Shown: positions 44,511-56,525, counted from the stretch's first letter. The stretch is DNA of 64,000 bases from Sporosarcina sp. PTS2304 (GCF_003351785.1 NZ_CP031230.1:1670001-1734000); one strand, 5' to 3'. Notes: a model not told the origin generated them from the letters alone. Numbers and translations: made by a program.

Positions 44511-44847
44511 CGCTCATGGAACTACGCAAGCGATCATAGTAAACGCTCCAACGCTCATAGAACCACGCAAGCGATCATAGTAAACGCTCCAACGCTCATA
44601 GAACTCCGCAAGCGATCATAGTAAACGCTCCAACGCTCATAGAACCACGCAAGCGATCATAGTAAACGCTCCAACGCTCATAGAACCACGCAAGCGATCA
44701 TAGTAAACACTCCAACGCTCATAGAACCACGCAAGCGATCATAGTAAACGCTCCAACGCTCATAGAACTCCGCAAGCGATCATAGTAAACGCTCCAACGC
44801 TCATAGAACTACGCAAGCGATCATAGTAAACGCTCCAACGCTCATAG
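44511..44847 (-). repeat. 41-bp CGCTCATAG/CGATCATAG array, 17 cores
   Basis: CGCTCATAG and CGATCATAG alternate at spacings of 21 and 20 bp from about 44511 to 44839. On the minus strand these are CTATGAGCG and CTATGATCG, the same core as the other arrays. The 41-bp period keeps no reading frame. The array occupies almost the whole gap between yunF and the rhodanese gene. Confidence 0.93.
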
Positions 44848-44869
44848 AGCCACATGTTCCACCACGCAA

Positions 44870-44906
44870 AAAAGCATCTCGGATAGCTTACATCCGAAAT
44901 GCTTGC
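44870..44906 (-). terminator. Terminator of the glutaredoxin-rhodanese operon
   Basis: AAGCATTTCGGAT and ATCCGAGATGCTTTTTT pair on the minus strand directly after the rhodanese stop. Confidence 0.85.
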
Positions 44907-44909
44907 TTT

Positions 44910-45266
44910 TCAATCTCGCCACGCGCTCATACCTCCACGAACATTTGTTACGTTCGTGAAACCAGCCTTCTTCAACTGTCCGGCTGCCTTTGAGCTACGC
45001 ATCCCACTTTGACAAATGATCACAACTTCTTGATCTTTCTTCAAACTAGCTAATTTGCTATTCAATACGTTTAAAGGAATATTTTGAAAGTCTTTAATTT
45101 TGCGTCCTTTGTATTCTCCAGGCGTTCGCACATCAATAAATTGGATCTTCTTGTCTTTCAACAAGCCTTTCAATTCATCTGTCGATATTGTGTGTACACC
45201 TTTAGCTGGCTTCATTCGCCAAATAAAAAATACAATGACAAGCGCAAATAAAATCCAACCAGTCAT
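44910..45266 (-). CDS. Membrane-anchored rhodanese-like protein
   Basis: A 118-residue protein with an N-terminal membrane helix (2-17) and a rhodanese domain (about 25-116). The active-site cysteine is in IICQSGMRSSKAA (about 83-95), and FIDVRTPGEYKG is the N-terminal motif. It carries sulfane sulfur as a persulfide at the membrane. It is the last gene of a set with a 51-residue membrane protein and a glutaredoxin, behind a CsoR/CstR-like operator. Confidence 0.88.
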   Translation of the reverse strand: MTGWILFALVIVFFIWRMKPAKGVHTISTDELKGLLKDKKIQFIDVRTPGEYKGRKIKDFQNIPLNVLNSKLASLKKDQEVVIICQSGMRSSKAAGQLKKAGFTNVTNVRGGMSAWRD

Positions 45267-45280
45267 TATTATTACCCCCT

Positions 45281-45436
45281 CTACTTAGTTATCCACTCTA
45301 TGATGACTAAAATCACGCCCGTCACAACAAAAGCTACGTGACCAATACAGAAGCGTGGAAAGAGCTTTTTCTCTAGTTCTTCAGGCGTTTGTATCGTGCA
45401 CGTTCTACTTGTAAATAGTTGTTTGAGACGATTCAT
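45281..45436 (-). CDS. 51-residue membrane protein between glutaredoxin and rhodanese
   Basis: An intact ORF (MNRLKQLFTS... to ...IIEWITK) with a soluble N-terminus containing two cysteines (C14, C30) and one membrane helix (about 31-48). Its ATG overlaps the glutaredoxin stop as ATGA, a strong sign of coupled translation. I do not recognise the family. Context suggests a role in thiol or sulfane-sulfur chemistry at the membrane. Confidence 0.7.
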   Translation of the reverse strand: MNRLKQLFTSRTCTIQTPEELEKKLFPRFCIGHVAFVVTGVILVIIEWITK

Positions 45437-45669
45437 GCGTCTAATGCGGCTTGTACGCCTGCAGGATCAAAGCCAAGAATCCATTTACCGTTTAGCTGTG
45501 TTTGCGGAACACCCATCTGTCCCGTCGTTTCTACTAGGCGTTGTCCTGCGGCTGGATCTGTTGTTACATTAATTGTTTCATAAGGTATATGAAGCTCGTC
45601 TAAATGATTCGTCATCATTGTGCAGTACGGACATGTGGATGAAACATAAACAGTTGCTTTAGCAGTCAT
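45433..45669 (-). CDS. Glutaredoxin-family protein
   Basis: A 78-residue thioredoxin-fold protein with the active site SSTCPYCTMM (10-19), the cis-proline MGVPQTQ (about 52-58) and GFDPAG near the C-terminus. It reduces disulfides or mixed thiols in the cytosol. AAAGGAG precedes the ATG; the stop overlaps the next small gene by 4 bp. A palindrome like a CsoR/CstR operator lies 39 bp upstream. Confidence 0.9.
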   Translation of the reverse strand: MTAKATVYVSSTCPYCTMMTNHLDELHIPYETINVTTDPAAGQRLVETTGQMGVPQTQLNGKWILGFDPAGVQAALDA

Positions 45670-45707
45670 AAGTAAAACTCCTTTTCATAAGTTAATACCT
45701 TAACTAT

Positions 45708-45723
45708 ATACCCCTGCAGGTAT
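45708..45723. promoter_or_regulatory. CsoR/CstR-like operator
   Basis: ATACCCCTGCAGGTAT is a near-palindrome with ATACC/GGTAT ends and a C/G-rich core, the form bound by the CsoR/CstR repressor family. CstR senses persulfides and controls rhodanese genes, which matches the downstream operon. The regulator gene is not in the window. Confidence 0.55.
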
Positions 45724-45813
45724 AAAATCAACCACTTGATTTCACACGTTGCCTTTCGGTAGATCCATGCTATTATATAGTAAGAACAAATAATTTAGAA
45801 AGGATGTGATAAA

Positions 45814-46116
45814 ATGAGCGAAGTATTATTACAACAAATTTTGAACGAAATGAAAGGCATCAAAACAGAAGTTTCCGATATAAAAATTGAAGTTTCCAAC
45901 ATTAAAGTCGAAATTTCCGATATTAAAAATGATATTTCTGACCTGAAGAATGAAGTTTCGGGTATCAAGAATGAAGTTACTGGCATTAAAGATGAACAGA
46001 AACTAACAAATGAACGATTAACTTCTATTGAAAGCAAGCAAGAAATTATCTACAAACATACTGGAACCTTAACTGAAACACAATCCAAAAGCCTTTCCCT
46101 TCTTGAACGCCTCTAA
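45814..46116 (+). CDS. Coiled-coil hypothetical protein, truncated by an in-frame stop
   Basis: A 100-residue protein made of near-perfect heptads (repeats of the type EVSDIKIEVSNIKVEISDIK, about residues 18-62), predicted to form a long coiled coil without membrane part. AAAGGATGTG precedes the ATG. After the TAA at 46114-46116 the same frame stays open for 28 more codons with plausible content (SDVEFTYKKTAMNDLKINRI) up to a TAA at 46201. So the stop is probably a recent nonsense change or a readthrough site. No recognised function. Confidence 0.7.
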   Translation: MSEVLLQQILNEMKGIKTEVSDIKIEVSNIKVEISDIKNDISDLKNEVSGIKNEVTGIKDEQKLTNERLTSIESKQEIIYKHTGTLTETQSKSLSLLERL

Positions 46117-46214
46117 TCCGATGTAGAATTCACCTACAAAAAGACCGCGATGAACGACTTGAAAATCAACCGAATCGAAACTAACTTCATTCAGAAACAC
46201 TAATTTCATAACGA

Positions 46215-46255
46215 CAAAAAACAAGGGTGTCTGAATGGACATACTTGTTTTTTAT
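46215..46255 (+). terminator. Terminator behind the coiled-coil gene
   Basis: AAAAAACAAG and CTTGTTTTTT pair around an 18-nt loop, after the second in-frame stop at 46201. Its position behind the longer frame supports that frame as the original gene. Confidence 0.7.
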
Positions 46256-46271
46256 ATTGTTTCTTTTTCAA

Positions 46272-46871
46272 TTAACTATCCGCTAAACCATAATACTCTT
46301 CGCCCCACTGCTCAATATGTACAGATCCTAACGTCTGTTGCAGTCCTTCCCGGTACATCCAATCCTTTTTTGTAGTAATCAATTGTACGCCTTGACCATC
46401 ATGTTCTACTTTCAACAAAACTCCATGATGTTTCGATAACGTAGCATCCATAGTAATATATCGGTGAACCGCATGCTCTTCAATCTCAATTTTAGTCGCT
46501 GGATCTGCAATAATAAACGTTTCATTTTGTGCGGCTAACCAATAATACGTATCCAGTAAAAAATTCACTTGTGAAAGCGTCTCTACTTTAATTTGATAAA
46601 TATTTGTAGGCTCTAGCCCTTTCACACAATGTTCGAATGAAAATCCATGTTCCTGTAAAACGTCATCCTGCGTTCCTTTTTGATACGAAGTAAGAATAAC
46701 TTGCAATGGAAAGTCACAATTCATGCCAATCCACTGTTTGATATACTCCTTATTTTCTTCTAAATCATCTTCAAATTCACTTACATAGAGTGTAAACATG
46801 GCAATTTCTTCATTCACTAAGCCAATATCTACATGCTCCTTTTCTAATTCTAACACTAGAATGGTTGTCAT
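46272..46871 (-). CDS. Hypothetical protein, 199 residues
   Basis: An acidic cytosolic protein with mixed alpha/beta character and no membrane helix or known motif that I can name (VDIGLVNEEIAMFTLYVSEF near the start, DTYYWLAAQNETFIIADP in the middle). AGGAGG lies five bases before the ATG at 46871. It lies downstream of sufB but behind a terminator, so it is probably a separate unit. Confidence 0.6.
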   Translation of the reverse strand: MTTILVLELEKEHVDIGLVNEEIAMFTLYVSEFEDDLEENKEYIKQWIGMNCDFPLQVILTSYQKGTQDDVLQEHGFSFEHCVKGLEPTNIYQIKVETLSQVNFLLDTYYWLAAQNETFIIADPATKIEIEEHAVHRYITMDATLSKHHGVLLKVEHDGQGVQLITTKKDWMYREGLQQTLGSVHIEQWGEEYYGLADS

Positions 46872-46884
46872 CATTTCCTCCTAA

Positions 46885-46921
46885 AAAAATCCCCTCGCCA
46901 CACGAGCGTGACAAGGGGAGT
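46885..46921 (-). terminator. suf operon terminator
   Basis: CCCCTTGTCACG and CGTGTGGCGAGGGG pair on the minus strand, followed by a T run; directly after the sufB stop. Confidence 0.85.
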
Positions 46922-46928
46922 ATTTATA

Positions 46929-48326
46929 TTAACCGATTGAACCTTCCATCTCGAATTTAATCAAGCGGTTCATTTCTACTGCGTATTCCATTGGCAATTC
47001 TTTTGTAAATGGCTCAATGAAGCCCATAACAATCATTTCAGTCGCTTCTAGTTCAGGAATTCCGCGGCTCATCAAGTAGAAAAGCTGCTCTTCTGAAACT
47101 TTAGACACTTTCGCTTCGTGCTCCAATGAAATATTGTCGTTCAAGATTTCATTGTACGGAATCGTATCAGAAGTCGATTGCTTATCCATGATCAACGTAT
47201 CACACTCAATGTTGGCACGCGCACCGTCCGCTTTACGTCCGAAGTGGACTACTCCGCGATACGTTACTTTACCACCGTGTTGTGAAATGGATTTGGATAC
47301 AATCGTTGAAGATGTGTTTGGCGCTAAGTGCATCATTTTCGCACCTGCGTCTTGGTGTTGACCTTTCCCAGCTAAAGCAATGGAAAGTGTCAAGCCACGT
47401 GCACCTTCACCTTTCAAGATGACCGCTGGATATTTCATTGTTAACTTAGAACCGATGTTACCGTCGATCCATTCCATTGTTGCATTCGCTTCACATACTG
47501 CACGCTTTGTCACCAAGTTATAGACGTTGTTCGCCCAGTTTTGGATTGTTGTGTAACGGCAATATGCGTCTTTTTTAATGATAATTTCTACAACTGCACT
47601 GTGTAGGGAATTCGTTGTATAAACAGGTGCTGTACAGCCTTCTACGTAGTGAACACTTGCGCCTTCGTCTACGATGATTAGTGTACGCTCGAATTGTCCC
47701 ATGTTTTCCGAGTTAATACGGAAATATGCTTGTAGTGGCGTTTCTACTTTAACGCCAGGTGGCACATAGATGAACGATCCACCAGACCACACTGCAGAGT
47801 TTAGTGCTGAGAATTTGTTATCCGAGTTCGGAATCACTGTACCCCAATATTTTTTAAATAGCTCTTCGTTTTCACGGAGAGCAGAATCTGTATCTTTAAA
47901 GACAATACCTAGTTCTGTCAACTCTTCTTTCATATTGTGGTATACCACTTCTGATTCATACTGCGCAGATACTCCTGCCAAGTATTTTTGTTCTGCTTCA
48001 GGAATACCTAATTTGTCAAATGTACGCTTGATTTCTTCAGGTACTTCATCCCAAGAACGTTCTGTTGCTTCTGATGGTTTCACGTAATATGTGATCTCAT
48101 CAAAATTCAAGGAATTCAAGTCTCCGCCCCATTGTGGCATTGGCTTGCTGTAGAAAATCTCCAGTGACTTCAAACGGTAATCTAACATCCATTGTGGTTC
48201 TTCTTTCATGCTAGAAATTTCTTCCACTATCTCACGTGTCAGTCCACGTTCTGAACGGAATACAGAAACGTCTTTGTCATGGAAACCATATTTATAATCG
48301 CCAATTTCAGGCATTTGTTTCGCCAT
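46929..48326 (-). CDS. sufB: Fe-S cluster assembly scaffold SufB
   Basis: A 465-residue SufB with the beta-helix core ([41 protein letters not shown]) and the C-terminal block [25 protein letters not shown] (near 425-445). With SufC and SufD it forms the scaffold on which Fe-S clusters are built. CGGAGGAA precedes the ATG; last gene of sufCDSUB. Confidence 0.96.
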   Translation of the reverse strand: MAKQMPEIGDYKYGFHDKDVSVFRSERGLTREIVEEISSMKEEPQWMLDYRLKSLEIFYSKPMPQWGGDLNSLNFDEITYYVKPSEATERSWDEVPEEIKRTFDKLGIPEAEQKYLAGVSAQYESEVVYHNMKEELTELGIVFKDTDSALRENEELFKKYWGTVIPNSDNKFSALNSAVWSGGSFIYVPPGVKVETPLQAYFRINSENMGQFERTLIIVDEGASVHYVEGCTAPVYTTNSLHSAVVEIIIKKDAYCRYTTIQNWANNVYNLVTKRAVCEANATMEWIDGNIGSKLTMKYPAVILKGEGARGLTLSIALAGKGQHQDAGAKMMHLAPNTSSTIVSKSISQHGGKVTYRGVVHFGRKADGARANIECDTLIMDKQSTSDTIPYNEILNDNISLEHEAKVSKVSEEQLFYLMSRGIPELEATEMIVMGFIEPFTKELPMEYAVEMNRLIKFEMEGSIG

Positions 48327-48368
48327 TATTATTCCTCCGTCCCGTAATTGCTCGTACTATGGCCAAGG

Positions 48369-51332
<2,964 letters not shown>

Positions 51333-51350
51333 TTTGAGTCGTCCCCTTTC

Positions 51351-52130
51351 TTATGCCTCTGCTCCAACCGTCTCATCTTCAATTCCAAGTTCATCTTTAA
51401 TCCAGTCATATCCTTCAGCTTCGAGTTTTGCTGCCAATTCAGCATCGCCGGATTTAACGATTTTACCTTGCATAATGATGTGTACATGGTCAGGTGTAAT
51501 ATAGTTCAACAAACGCTGGTAGTGCGTAATGATAATGCAGCCGAAATCTTCTCCGCGCATTTCGTTGATTCCGTTAGAAACCACTTTCAATGCGTCAATA
51601 TCTAGCCCAGAGTCAATTTCATCCAGCACTGCAAACTTCGGTTTTAACATCATCAACTGGAGGATTTCGTTACGCTTTTTCTCTCCACCTGAGAAGCCTT
51701 CGTTCAAGTAGCGAGTTGCCATATCTTCATCCATTTCCAGGAATTCCATTTTGCTGTCTAGTTCACGAATGAATTTCATTAATGAAATCTCATCGCCTTC
51801 TTCACGACGTGCATTCATGCCAGAACGAAGGAAGTCAGCATTTGTTACGCCTGTAATTTCGCTTGGATATTGCATCGCTAGGAATAGACCCGCTTTTGCA
51901 CGCTCGTCTACTTCCATCGCTAGAACGTCTTCTCCATCGATTGTGATAGATCCAGATGTAACTTCATATTTAGGGTGTCCCATAATTGCAGAAGCAAGAG
52001 TGGATTTCCCCGTACCATTTGGTCCCATAATTGCATGGACCTCATTTGTGTTAATTGTTAAAGATAAACCTTTTAAGATTTCTTTGCCCTCGATTTGGAC
52101 ATGAAGATCTTTAATTTCCAAAGTTGCCAT
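51351..52130 (-). CDS. sufC: Fe-S assembly ATPase SufC
   Basis: A 259-residue ABC-type ATPase: Walker [10 protein letters not shown] (about 35-43), signature [11 protein letters not shown], Walker [14 protein letters not shown], and the switch histidine in CIIITHYQ. It powers the SufBCD scaffold. The frame is open 35 codons further up, but ATG 52130 follows TGGAGGT and gives the family N-terminus. First gene of the operon. Confidence 0.96.
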   Translation of the reverse strand: MATLEIKDLHVQIEGKEILKGLSLTINTNEVHAIMGPNGTGKSTLASAIMGHPKYEVTSGSITIDGEDVLAMEVDERAKAGLFLAMQYPSEITGVTNADFLRSGMNARREEGDEISLMKFIRELDSKMEFLEMDEDMATRYLNEGFSGGEKKRNEILQLMMLKPKFAVLDEIDSGLDIDALKVVSNGINEMRGEDFGCIIITHYQRLLNYITPDHVHIIMQGKIVKSGDAELAAKLEAEGYDWIKDELGIEDETVGAEA

Positions 52131-52191
52131 TCCAATACCTCCAGTATGATCGCGTTGAATGGTTAGCCATTCTCTATTTAGTATCATTCTA

Positions 52192-52220
52192 ATCTTAACC
52201 CATATTTGAATCGGTTGCAA
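52192..52220 (-). promoter_or_regulatory. suf operon promoter
   Basis: TTGCAA (52215-52220), a 17-bp spacer and TAAGAT (52192-52197) on the minus strand, 62 bp before sufC. Direct repeats AATGATT lie just upstream (52221-52240) and could bind a regulator; no clear Fur box is seen. Confidence 0.6.
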
Positions 52221-52356
52221 ATCATTAAGAATCATTTTAAATCAAGAGCGTATTCATTGATTTAACAGGACTTCTAGCTATTTTCACTAGAACTGTTTTC
52301 ATTTGACTAGATTCGAATGAGAATCAATAGAAAGCCAGTACATAAGAATCAGACAG

Positions 52357-52387
52357 CAAAAAAGCCGACTACGAGTGTCGACTTTTC
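52357..52387 (-). terminator. Terminator of the dicarboxylate symporter gene
   Basis: AAAAGTCGAC and AGTCGGCTTTTTT pair around a short loop, just after the stop on the minus strand. Confidence 0.8.
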
Positions 52388-52394
52388 TAGTAAA

Positions 52395-53576
52395 CTATAC
52401 TTTTTTCGTAAAACGATCCACAATCATCGCCAGTGCACCGTCGCCCGTTACGTTGGTTGCTGTACCAAAACTATCTTGAGCTAAATACAACGCGATCATT
52501 AACGCAACCATCGCATCTGAGAAGCCAAGCATAGTTGTCAGCAGCCCCGTTGCCGCGACTACTGCACCGCCTGGAACTCCTGGTGCCGCAATCATTGTCA
52601 CGCCTAACATGAAGATGAATTGCAAATAACTGCCGAAACTAATATCGAAACCATTCATTAGCATCACGCCGATAGAACAAGAAACGATTGTAATCGTACT
52701 ACCCGACAAGTGAATAGTTGCAAATAAAGGAATTGCAAAATTTGTGACCCGTTCCGATGCGCCCGTCTTTTTCGCCTGACGAAGTGTAACGGGAATTGTC
52801 GCAGCTGACGATTGCGTTCCGATTGCAGTCAAATACGCAGGTAACATCGTCTTCATCAGCCTAAGTGGATTCTTTTTATTCAACGTACCTGCCACGGTAT
52901 ATTGGAATGTCAACATAATTAAATGAAGCGCAATGATCATAACGAATACTAGAATAAATACAGACAATACATTCACTACTTCTCCTGTATATGTCATATT
53001 CAAGAAAATACCAAAAATATGAAACGGCAATAGTGGAATAATAACGACCGAAATCACTTTATCGATAATCAGATTAAATTCATCGAAAAATGACAACATC
53101 GTCTTGCCTTTAATCGCTGCCATTCCAATTCCGAGTACAAATGCTAGTAGCAATGCAGTCATAATACCCATCATCGGATCCATATCCACTTGGAAGAACG
53201 CCTTACCAGCTTCGCGTGCGCCTTCTGCAATTTCCGTGTCTGTTGATTGGTGAATAAAGTTCGGCAAAATCGTAGTGGCCGCAACAAATGCGAGTAATCC
53301 TGCAATAATCGTGGAACCATACGCAAACAACGCAGACATTCCAAGCAATTTACCAGATCCCGCACCGAGTTTCGCAATACTTGGCGCAATGAATGCCACA
53401 ATGATCAACGGCACGATAAAATTCAAGAAACCACCGAATAACATATTAAACGTCGCTGCTAACCGAACGAAGCGATGGGCGAATCCTTCATGAATTGCCG
53501 GCAACAGCATACCTAACCCAATCGCTAGCGCAATGGCGATTAAAATCCTCCAAATGAGTCCTAATTTAAATTTCAC
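52395..53576 (-). CDS. Dicarboxylate/amino acid:cation symporter (DAACS family)
   Basis: A 393-residue GltP/DctA-type transporter with eight membrane helices and two re-entrant loops: the serine-rich hairpin loop GTQSSAATIPVTL (about 245-257) and the NATDGTAL-like region AQDSFGTATNVTGDGALA (about 365-382). The SSAATIP form resembles serine/threonine or cystine transporters of the family; the substrate is not certain. GGAGGACG precedes the ATG. An interrupted 21-bp array lies upstream. Confidence 0.88.
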   Translation of the reverse strand: MKFKLGLIWRILIAIALAIGLGMLLPAIHEGFAHRFVRLAATFNMLFGGFLNFIVPLIIVAFIAPSIAKLGAGSGKLLGMSALFAYGSTIIAGLLAFVAATTILPNFIHQSTDTEIAEGAREAGKAFFQVDMDPMMGIMTALLLAFVLGIGMAAIKGKTMLSFFDEFNLIIDKVISVVIIPLLPFHIFGIFLNMTYTGEVVNVLSVFILVFVMIIALHLIMLTFQYTVAGTLNKKNPLRLMKTMLPAYLTAIGTQSSAATIPVTLRQAKKTGASERVTNFAIPLFATIHLSGSTITIVSCSIGVMLMNGFDISFGSYLQFIFMLGVTMIAAPGVPGGAVVAATGLLTTMLGFSDAMVALMIALYLAQDSFGTATNVTGDGALAMIVDRFTKKV

Positions 53577-53682
53577 AATACGTCCTCCTCAAATACACAT
53601 CTGTCTAACTGAAGCAAATTAACTTTATCACAAGTTGATAAATTAGAGAAGATGTTCGGGGAATTTGTAATTATCGGACTTT

Positions 53683-53770
53683 TTAGGAGCGCGAGAGTGT
53701 GTTCTATGAGCGCGGTGATACTTACTATGAGCGGATGCGTGGTTTCTATGAGCGGAACGACACTCGCTAT
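53683..53770 (+). repeat. 21-bp CTATGAGCG array, left part cut by IS66
   Basis: Cores at 53704, 53725, 53746 and a truncated one (CTAT) at 53767, exactly 21 bp apart, plus a degenerate first unit at 53683. The IS66 element is inserted inside the core at 53770; the array resumes at 56283. The region 53577-53682 shows no gene. Confidence 0.93.
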
Positions 53771-53842
53771 GTAAGCGTCAAAAGAACCACACCTTCAGAT
53801 GAGATGTGGTTCTCTTTATACTAGATAAGTATATATGTTGAT

Positions 53843-55438
53843 TTATATTCCTTCTTTACCTTGATAACACTGTTCAGGCAAAGTGGAAGACCAAGGCATC
53901 AGTTGTTCCAACTGTTCGTCATCTGCCAGATCTAAGTTAGGCAGCTTTTCAAGAAGATACGTTAAATAGTGAGGGATATGCAGCTGATTTTCTTTCGCAG
54001 TTACGATCAGGCTGTACATTCTTGCGCTCGCTGTTGCGCCTCTAGGTGTGACCGAGAAGAGCCAGTTCTTTCGGCCGATCACAAACGGCTTGATGCTTCG
54101 TTCGGCACGGTTATTATCTATCTCCAGATAACCATCTAGAAATGGCTGCCTCAATTTCTTTTCCTGATTGACGGCATATGTTAGCGCCTCACCAAGCTTG
54201 CTTTTCGGCAGTACATCTATTCGGACAGTTTTTACCCAGGCGAAAAAAGCCTCCACTAGGGGCTCAATTTTTTTCTTGCGTACCTCAAGCCGTTCGGAAG
54301 GAGTAAGCTCCTTTATTTCTGATTCCGCTCCATAAATCTTGCCGATTTGGTTGACTGCTTCCTCTGTCAGCGTACGCCGCCTCTTCGATTTTTTCGGAAT
54401 GGCGCGCAGGGCTTCATCAAATTTTCGGCGCAAATGTGCCCAACAGCCTGATAGCCGTACACTTTGCAGGCTTTCATAAGCTTTATAACCATCTACATGA
54501 AGCGTACCGGCATAGCCTTCCAGAAATTGTTTCGGGTATTCCGATCCCCGACCAGGCTGGTAGTCATACACCACGCAAGGGACATCAAACTTCCCGGTAC
54601 GGTACAGCCACATATAGGAAGTGGTAGAGGGACTGCGTCCTTTTTCACGCAAGACCTGCACACTGGTTTCGTCTGCATGAAGGTAGTCGGCTGACAAAAT
54701 ACGCTGTCGCATATTCTCATAGAGCGGTTCAAACCACCGATCGGACACATTCATTAACCAATTGGAGAGGGTCTGCCTTGAAAGCGGCGCGCCTGCCTGT
54801 CGAAAAACTTCCTCTAACCGATAGAGCGGCATGCCGAACAAGTATTTTTGAGTAATCAAAAATGACAGGATCGAGGGCGAGGCCATACTTTTTGGCAATA
54901 CCGGATTGGGCATTGGTGCCTGAACAATCGGTGTCTGGATGCCTTCTTGATCGCAATGCCTGCAGGCATAGACTTCCCGTTCGTGTTCGACGACTTTCAC
55001 TTGTGCTGGGATAACCACGAGTTCGCGGCGAACTTCTTTTTTCATGACATGCATTGGGTGACCGCAATCTAAACAAGCCTGCTCCTCTGGGGGCAAGCTG
55101 TATGTCACACTCTCCACCGGCAGATCGGCAGAGAAAGTCGTGCGTGTTTCCCGTGGAGTTTTTTTCGCAGGTGAAGATCCCGAAATCACCTCTTCAGGTT
55201 CTGAAGATGGTTCAGCAGAAGCATCTAGCAGTGCTTCTGCTTCATTAAACAATTCCATCTCCATCTGGCCTTTCGGTGCCTTTTCGCTGGAGCGTCCAAA
55301 TTCCTTACTTTTTTTCAAACGAAACTGCTCCTCGTACCAAGACACCAAAGCGGACAATCTCGCGACTTCTTGTTCCAACACAGTTACACGGTCATTCTGT
55401 TCAGTTGTATGGGATGAGATCTTCTGATTAGTTTTCAT
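53843..55438 (-). CDS. tnpC: IS66-family transposase (TnpC)
   Basis: A protein of about 531 residues: N-terminal leucine-zipper-like helix (LEQEVARLSALVSWYEEQFRL), zinc-finger-like CLDCGHPMH and CRHCDQEG, and a DDE domain with D in YLHADETSVQV, D in HVDGYKAYES and E in NNRAERSIKPFVIGRKNW. It catalyses transposition together with TnpA and TnpB. The start is uncertain: ATG at 55438 or a TTG six codons earlier. Confidence 0.92.
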   Translation of the reverse strand: MKTNQKISSHTTEQNDRVTVLEQEVARLSALVSWYEEQFRLKKSKEFGRSSEKAPKGQMEMELFNEAEALLDASAEPSSEPEEVISGSSPAKKTPRETRTTFSADLPVESVTYSLPPEEQACLDCGHPMHVMKKEVRRELVVIPAQVKVVEHEREVYACRHCDQEGIQTPIVQAPMPNPVLPKSMASPSILSFLITQKYLFGMPLYRLEEVFRQAGAPLSRQTLSNWLMNVSDRWFEPLYENMRQRILSADYLHADETSVQVLREKGRSPSTTSYMWLYRTGKFDVPCVVYDYQPGRGSEYPKQFLEGYAGTLHVDGYKAYESLQSVRLSGCWAHLRRKFDEALRAIPKKSKRRRTLTEEAVNQIGKIYGAESEIKELTPSERLEVRKKKIEPLVEAFFAWVKTVRIDVLPKSKLGEALTYAVNQEKKLRQPFLDGYLEIDNNRAERSIKPFVIGRKNWLFSVTPRGATASARMYSLIVTAKENQLHIPHYLTYLLEKLPNLDLADDEQLEQLMPWSSTLPEQCYQGKEGI

Positions 55439-55498
55439 AAAAGTAAAATTCGCCAAAAGCTGACAAAGTCCTTCTGCTTTTTAAAAAAACTTTGTGAT

Positions 55499-55858
55499 TT
55501 ATACGATTTTGTTTCCCAGTATACGGGGGAAGACTTTTCCTTCTTCAATAGTCAATCCATCGAGCATCCATTGAAGCTGGCGCGGGCTGATAGACGTGGT
55601 TTCTTCTTCTTGGCCGTCAGGCCAGTGAAAGCGGCCAGTTTCCAGTCGCCGGTAGTACAACCAGAAGCCATTGTAGTCCCAGTGTAGGATTTTTAAACGG
55701 TCGCGATCCCGGTTACAAAAGATAAATAAATTGGAGGAACACGGATTTGCCTGAAAGGTTTCCTGCACCTTCGCAGACAGACCATCAATGGACAGCCGCA
55801 TATCCGTTGCGCCATGTGCCAGATAAATCCCCTGAATACCTTCCAGATTAATTCGCAT
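55499..55858 (-). CDS. tnpB: IS66 accessory protein TnpB
   Basis: A 119-residue protein with the IS66 Orf2 blocks YLAHGATDMRLSIDGL (about 12-27) and NLFIFCNRDRDRLKILHWDYNGFWLYYRRLE-type core near 43-73. It is required for transposition, role not well known. It overlaps tnpA by 11 bp. Confidence 0.92.
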   Translation of the reverse strand: MRINLEGIQGIYLAHGATDMRLSIDGLSAKVQETFQANPCSSNLFIFCNRDRDRLKILHWDYNGFWLYYRRLETGRFHWPDGQEEETTSISPRQLQWMLDGLTIEEGKVFPRILGNKIV

Positions 55859-56195
55859 CAGCCAACACCTCCAGTAACTCTTGTACCAGTTCGCGGTCGA
55901 AGCCGCTGCTGATCACCAATTTGTAGTCCCGATAATGAAGATCTACTGTGGAAGAAGGGAGGGCGACCGCAACAGATGACCAAGTGGTTTTGGATTCCAA
56001 AAATTCTCCTTTGCGTGTATCCTCCGGAGAGAGCCGCCTCCGTGCTTTTGCGAATTGATCATAGGAGAAATCGCTTTGTCTTCTGACCCACTCGGCCATA
56101 TTTTCTCCACTTCGTCGCCACTCTTCGATGATTTCTGTCCATTCCAAATCGGTTTTACTGTGCTCAGCCAAGGGCTGAAGGGTTGATTCATTCAT
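55848..56195 (-). CDS. tnpA: IS66 accessory protein TnpA
   Basis: A 115-residue protein with an HTH-like segment (WRRSGENMAEWVRRQSDFSYDQF, blocks near 26-48), as in IS66 Orf1 proteins. GGAAAG precedes the ATG at 56195. First gene of the element. Confidence 0.88.
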   Translation of the reverse strand: MNESTLQPLAEHSKTDLEWTEIIEEWRRSGENMAEWVRRQSDFSYDQFAKARRRLSPEDTRKGEFLESKTTWSSVAVALPSSTVDLHYRDYKLVISSGFDRELVQELLEVLADAN

Positions 56196-56278
56196 TTCTC
56201 TACTTCCTTTCCAATAAGCTAGTCATAGTTTCTCATTAAAAGAGGAAGAGAGGAATGTGTCCTTCTTTTGACGCTTAC

Positions 56279-56513
56279 CTCGCTATGAGCGGATGCGCGG
56301 TTTCTATGAGCGGAACGACACTCGCTATGAGCGGACGCGCGGTTTCTATGAGCGCAGTGACACGTTCTATGAGCGCAACGACACGTTCTATGAGCGCGGC
56401 GACACGTTCTATGAGCGCAACGACACGTTCTATGAGCGGAACAACACGTTCTATGAGCGCGGCGACACGTTCTATGAGCGCAGCAACACGTTCTATGAGA
56501 GCCAGCTAGATAC
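56279..56513 (+). repeat. 21-bp CTATGAGCG array, right part
   Basis: Eleven cores from 56283 to 56493, each exactly 21 bp apart; the last is CTATGAGAG. Most spacers are variants of CNRCGACACGTT. Joined with 53683-53770 this was one array of about 310 bp before the IS66 insertion. Confidence 0.95.
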
Positions 56514-56525
56514 CTTCAAAAACCT

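Larger units (their letters stand above)
53771..56278 (-). mobile_element. IS66-family insertion sequence, complete, 2508 bp
   Basis: Terminal inverted repeats GTAAGCGTCAAAAGAA are perfect at both ends, with the GTAAGCG start typical of IS66. The flanks carry an exact 8-bp target duplication CTCGCTAT (53763-53770 and 56279-56286), the size expected for the family. All three genes (tnpA, tnpB, tnpC) are intact, so the copy looks young and possibly active. Its target is the repeat array. Confidence 0.95.

Noticed and set aside
44511..44847. Possible CRISPR array
   Set aside because: The repeat core is only 9 bp, the intervening 11-12 bp are themselves repeated, and no cas gene is nearby.
52200..52340. 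Fur box upstream of sufC
   Set aside because: TGAGAATCAATAG near 52318 and AATGATT repeats near 52221-52240 resemble half-sites, but no convincing full palindrome is present.
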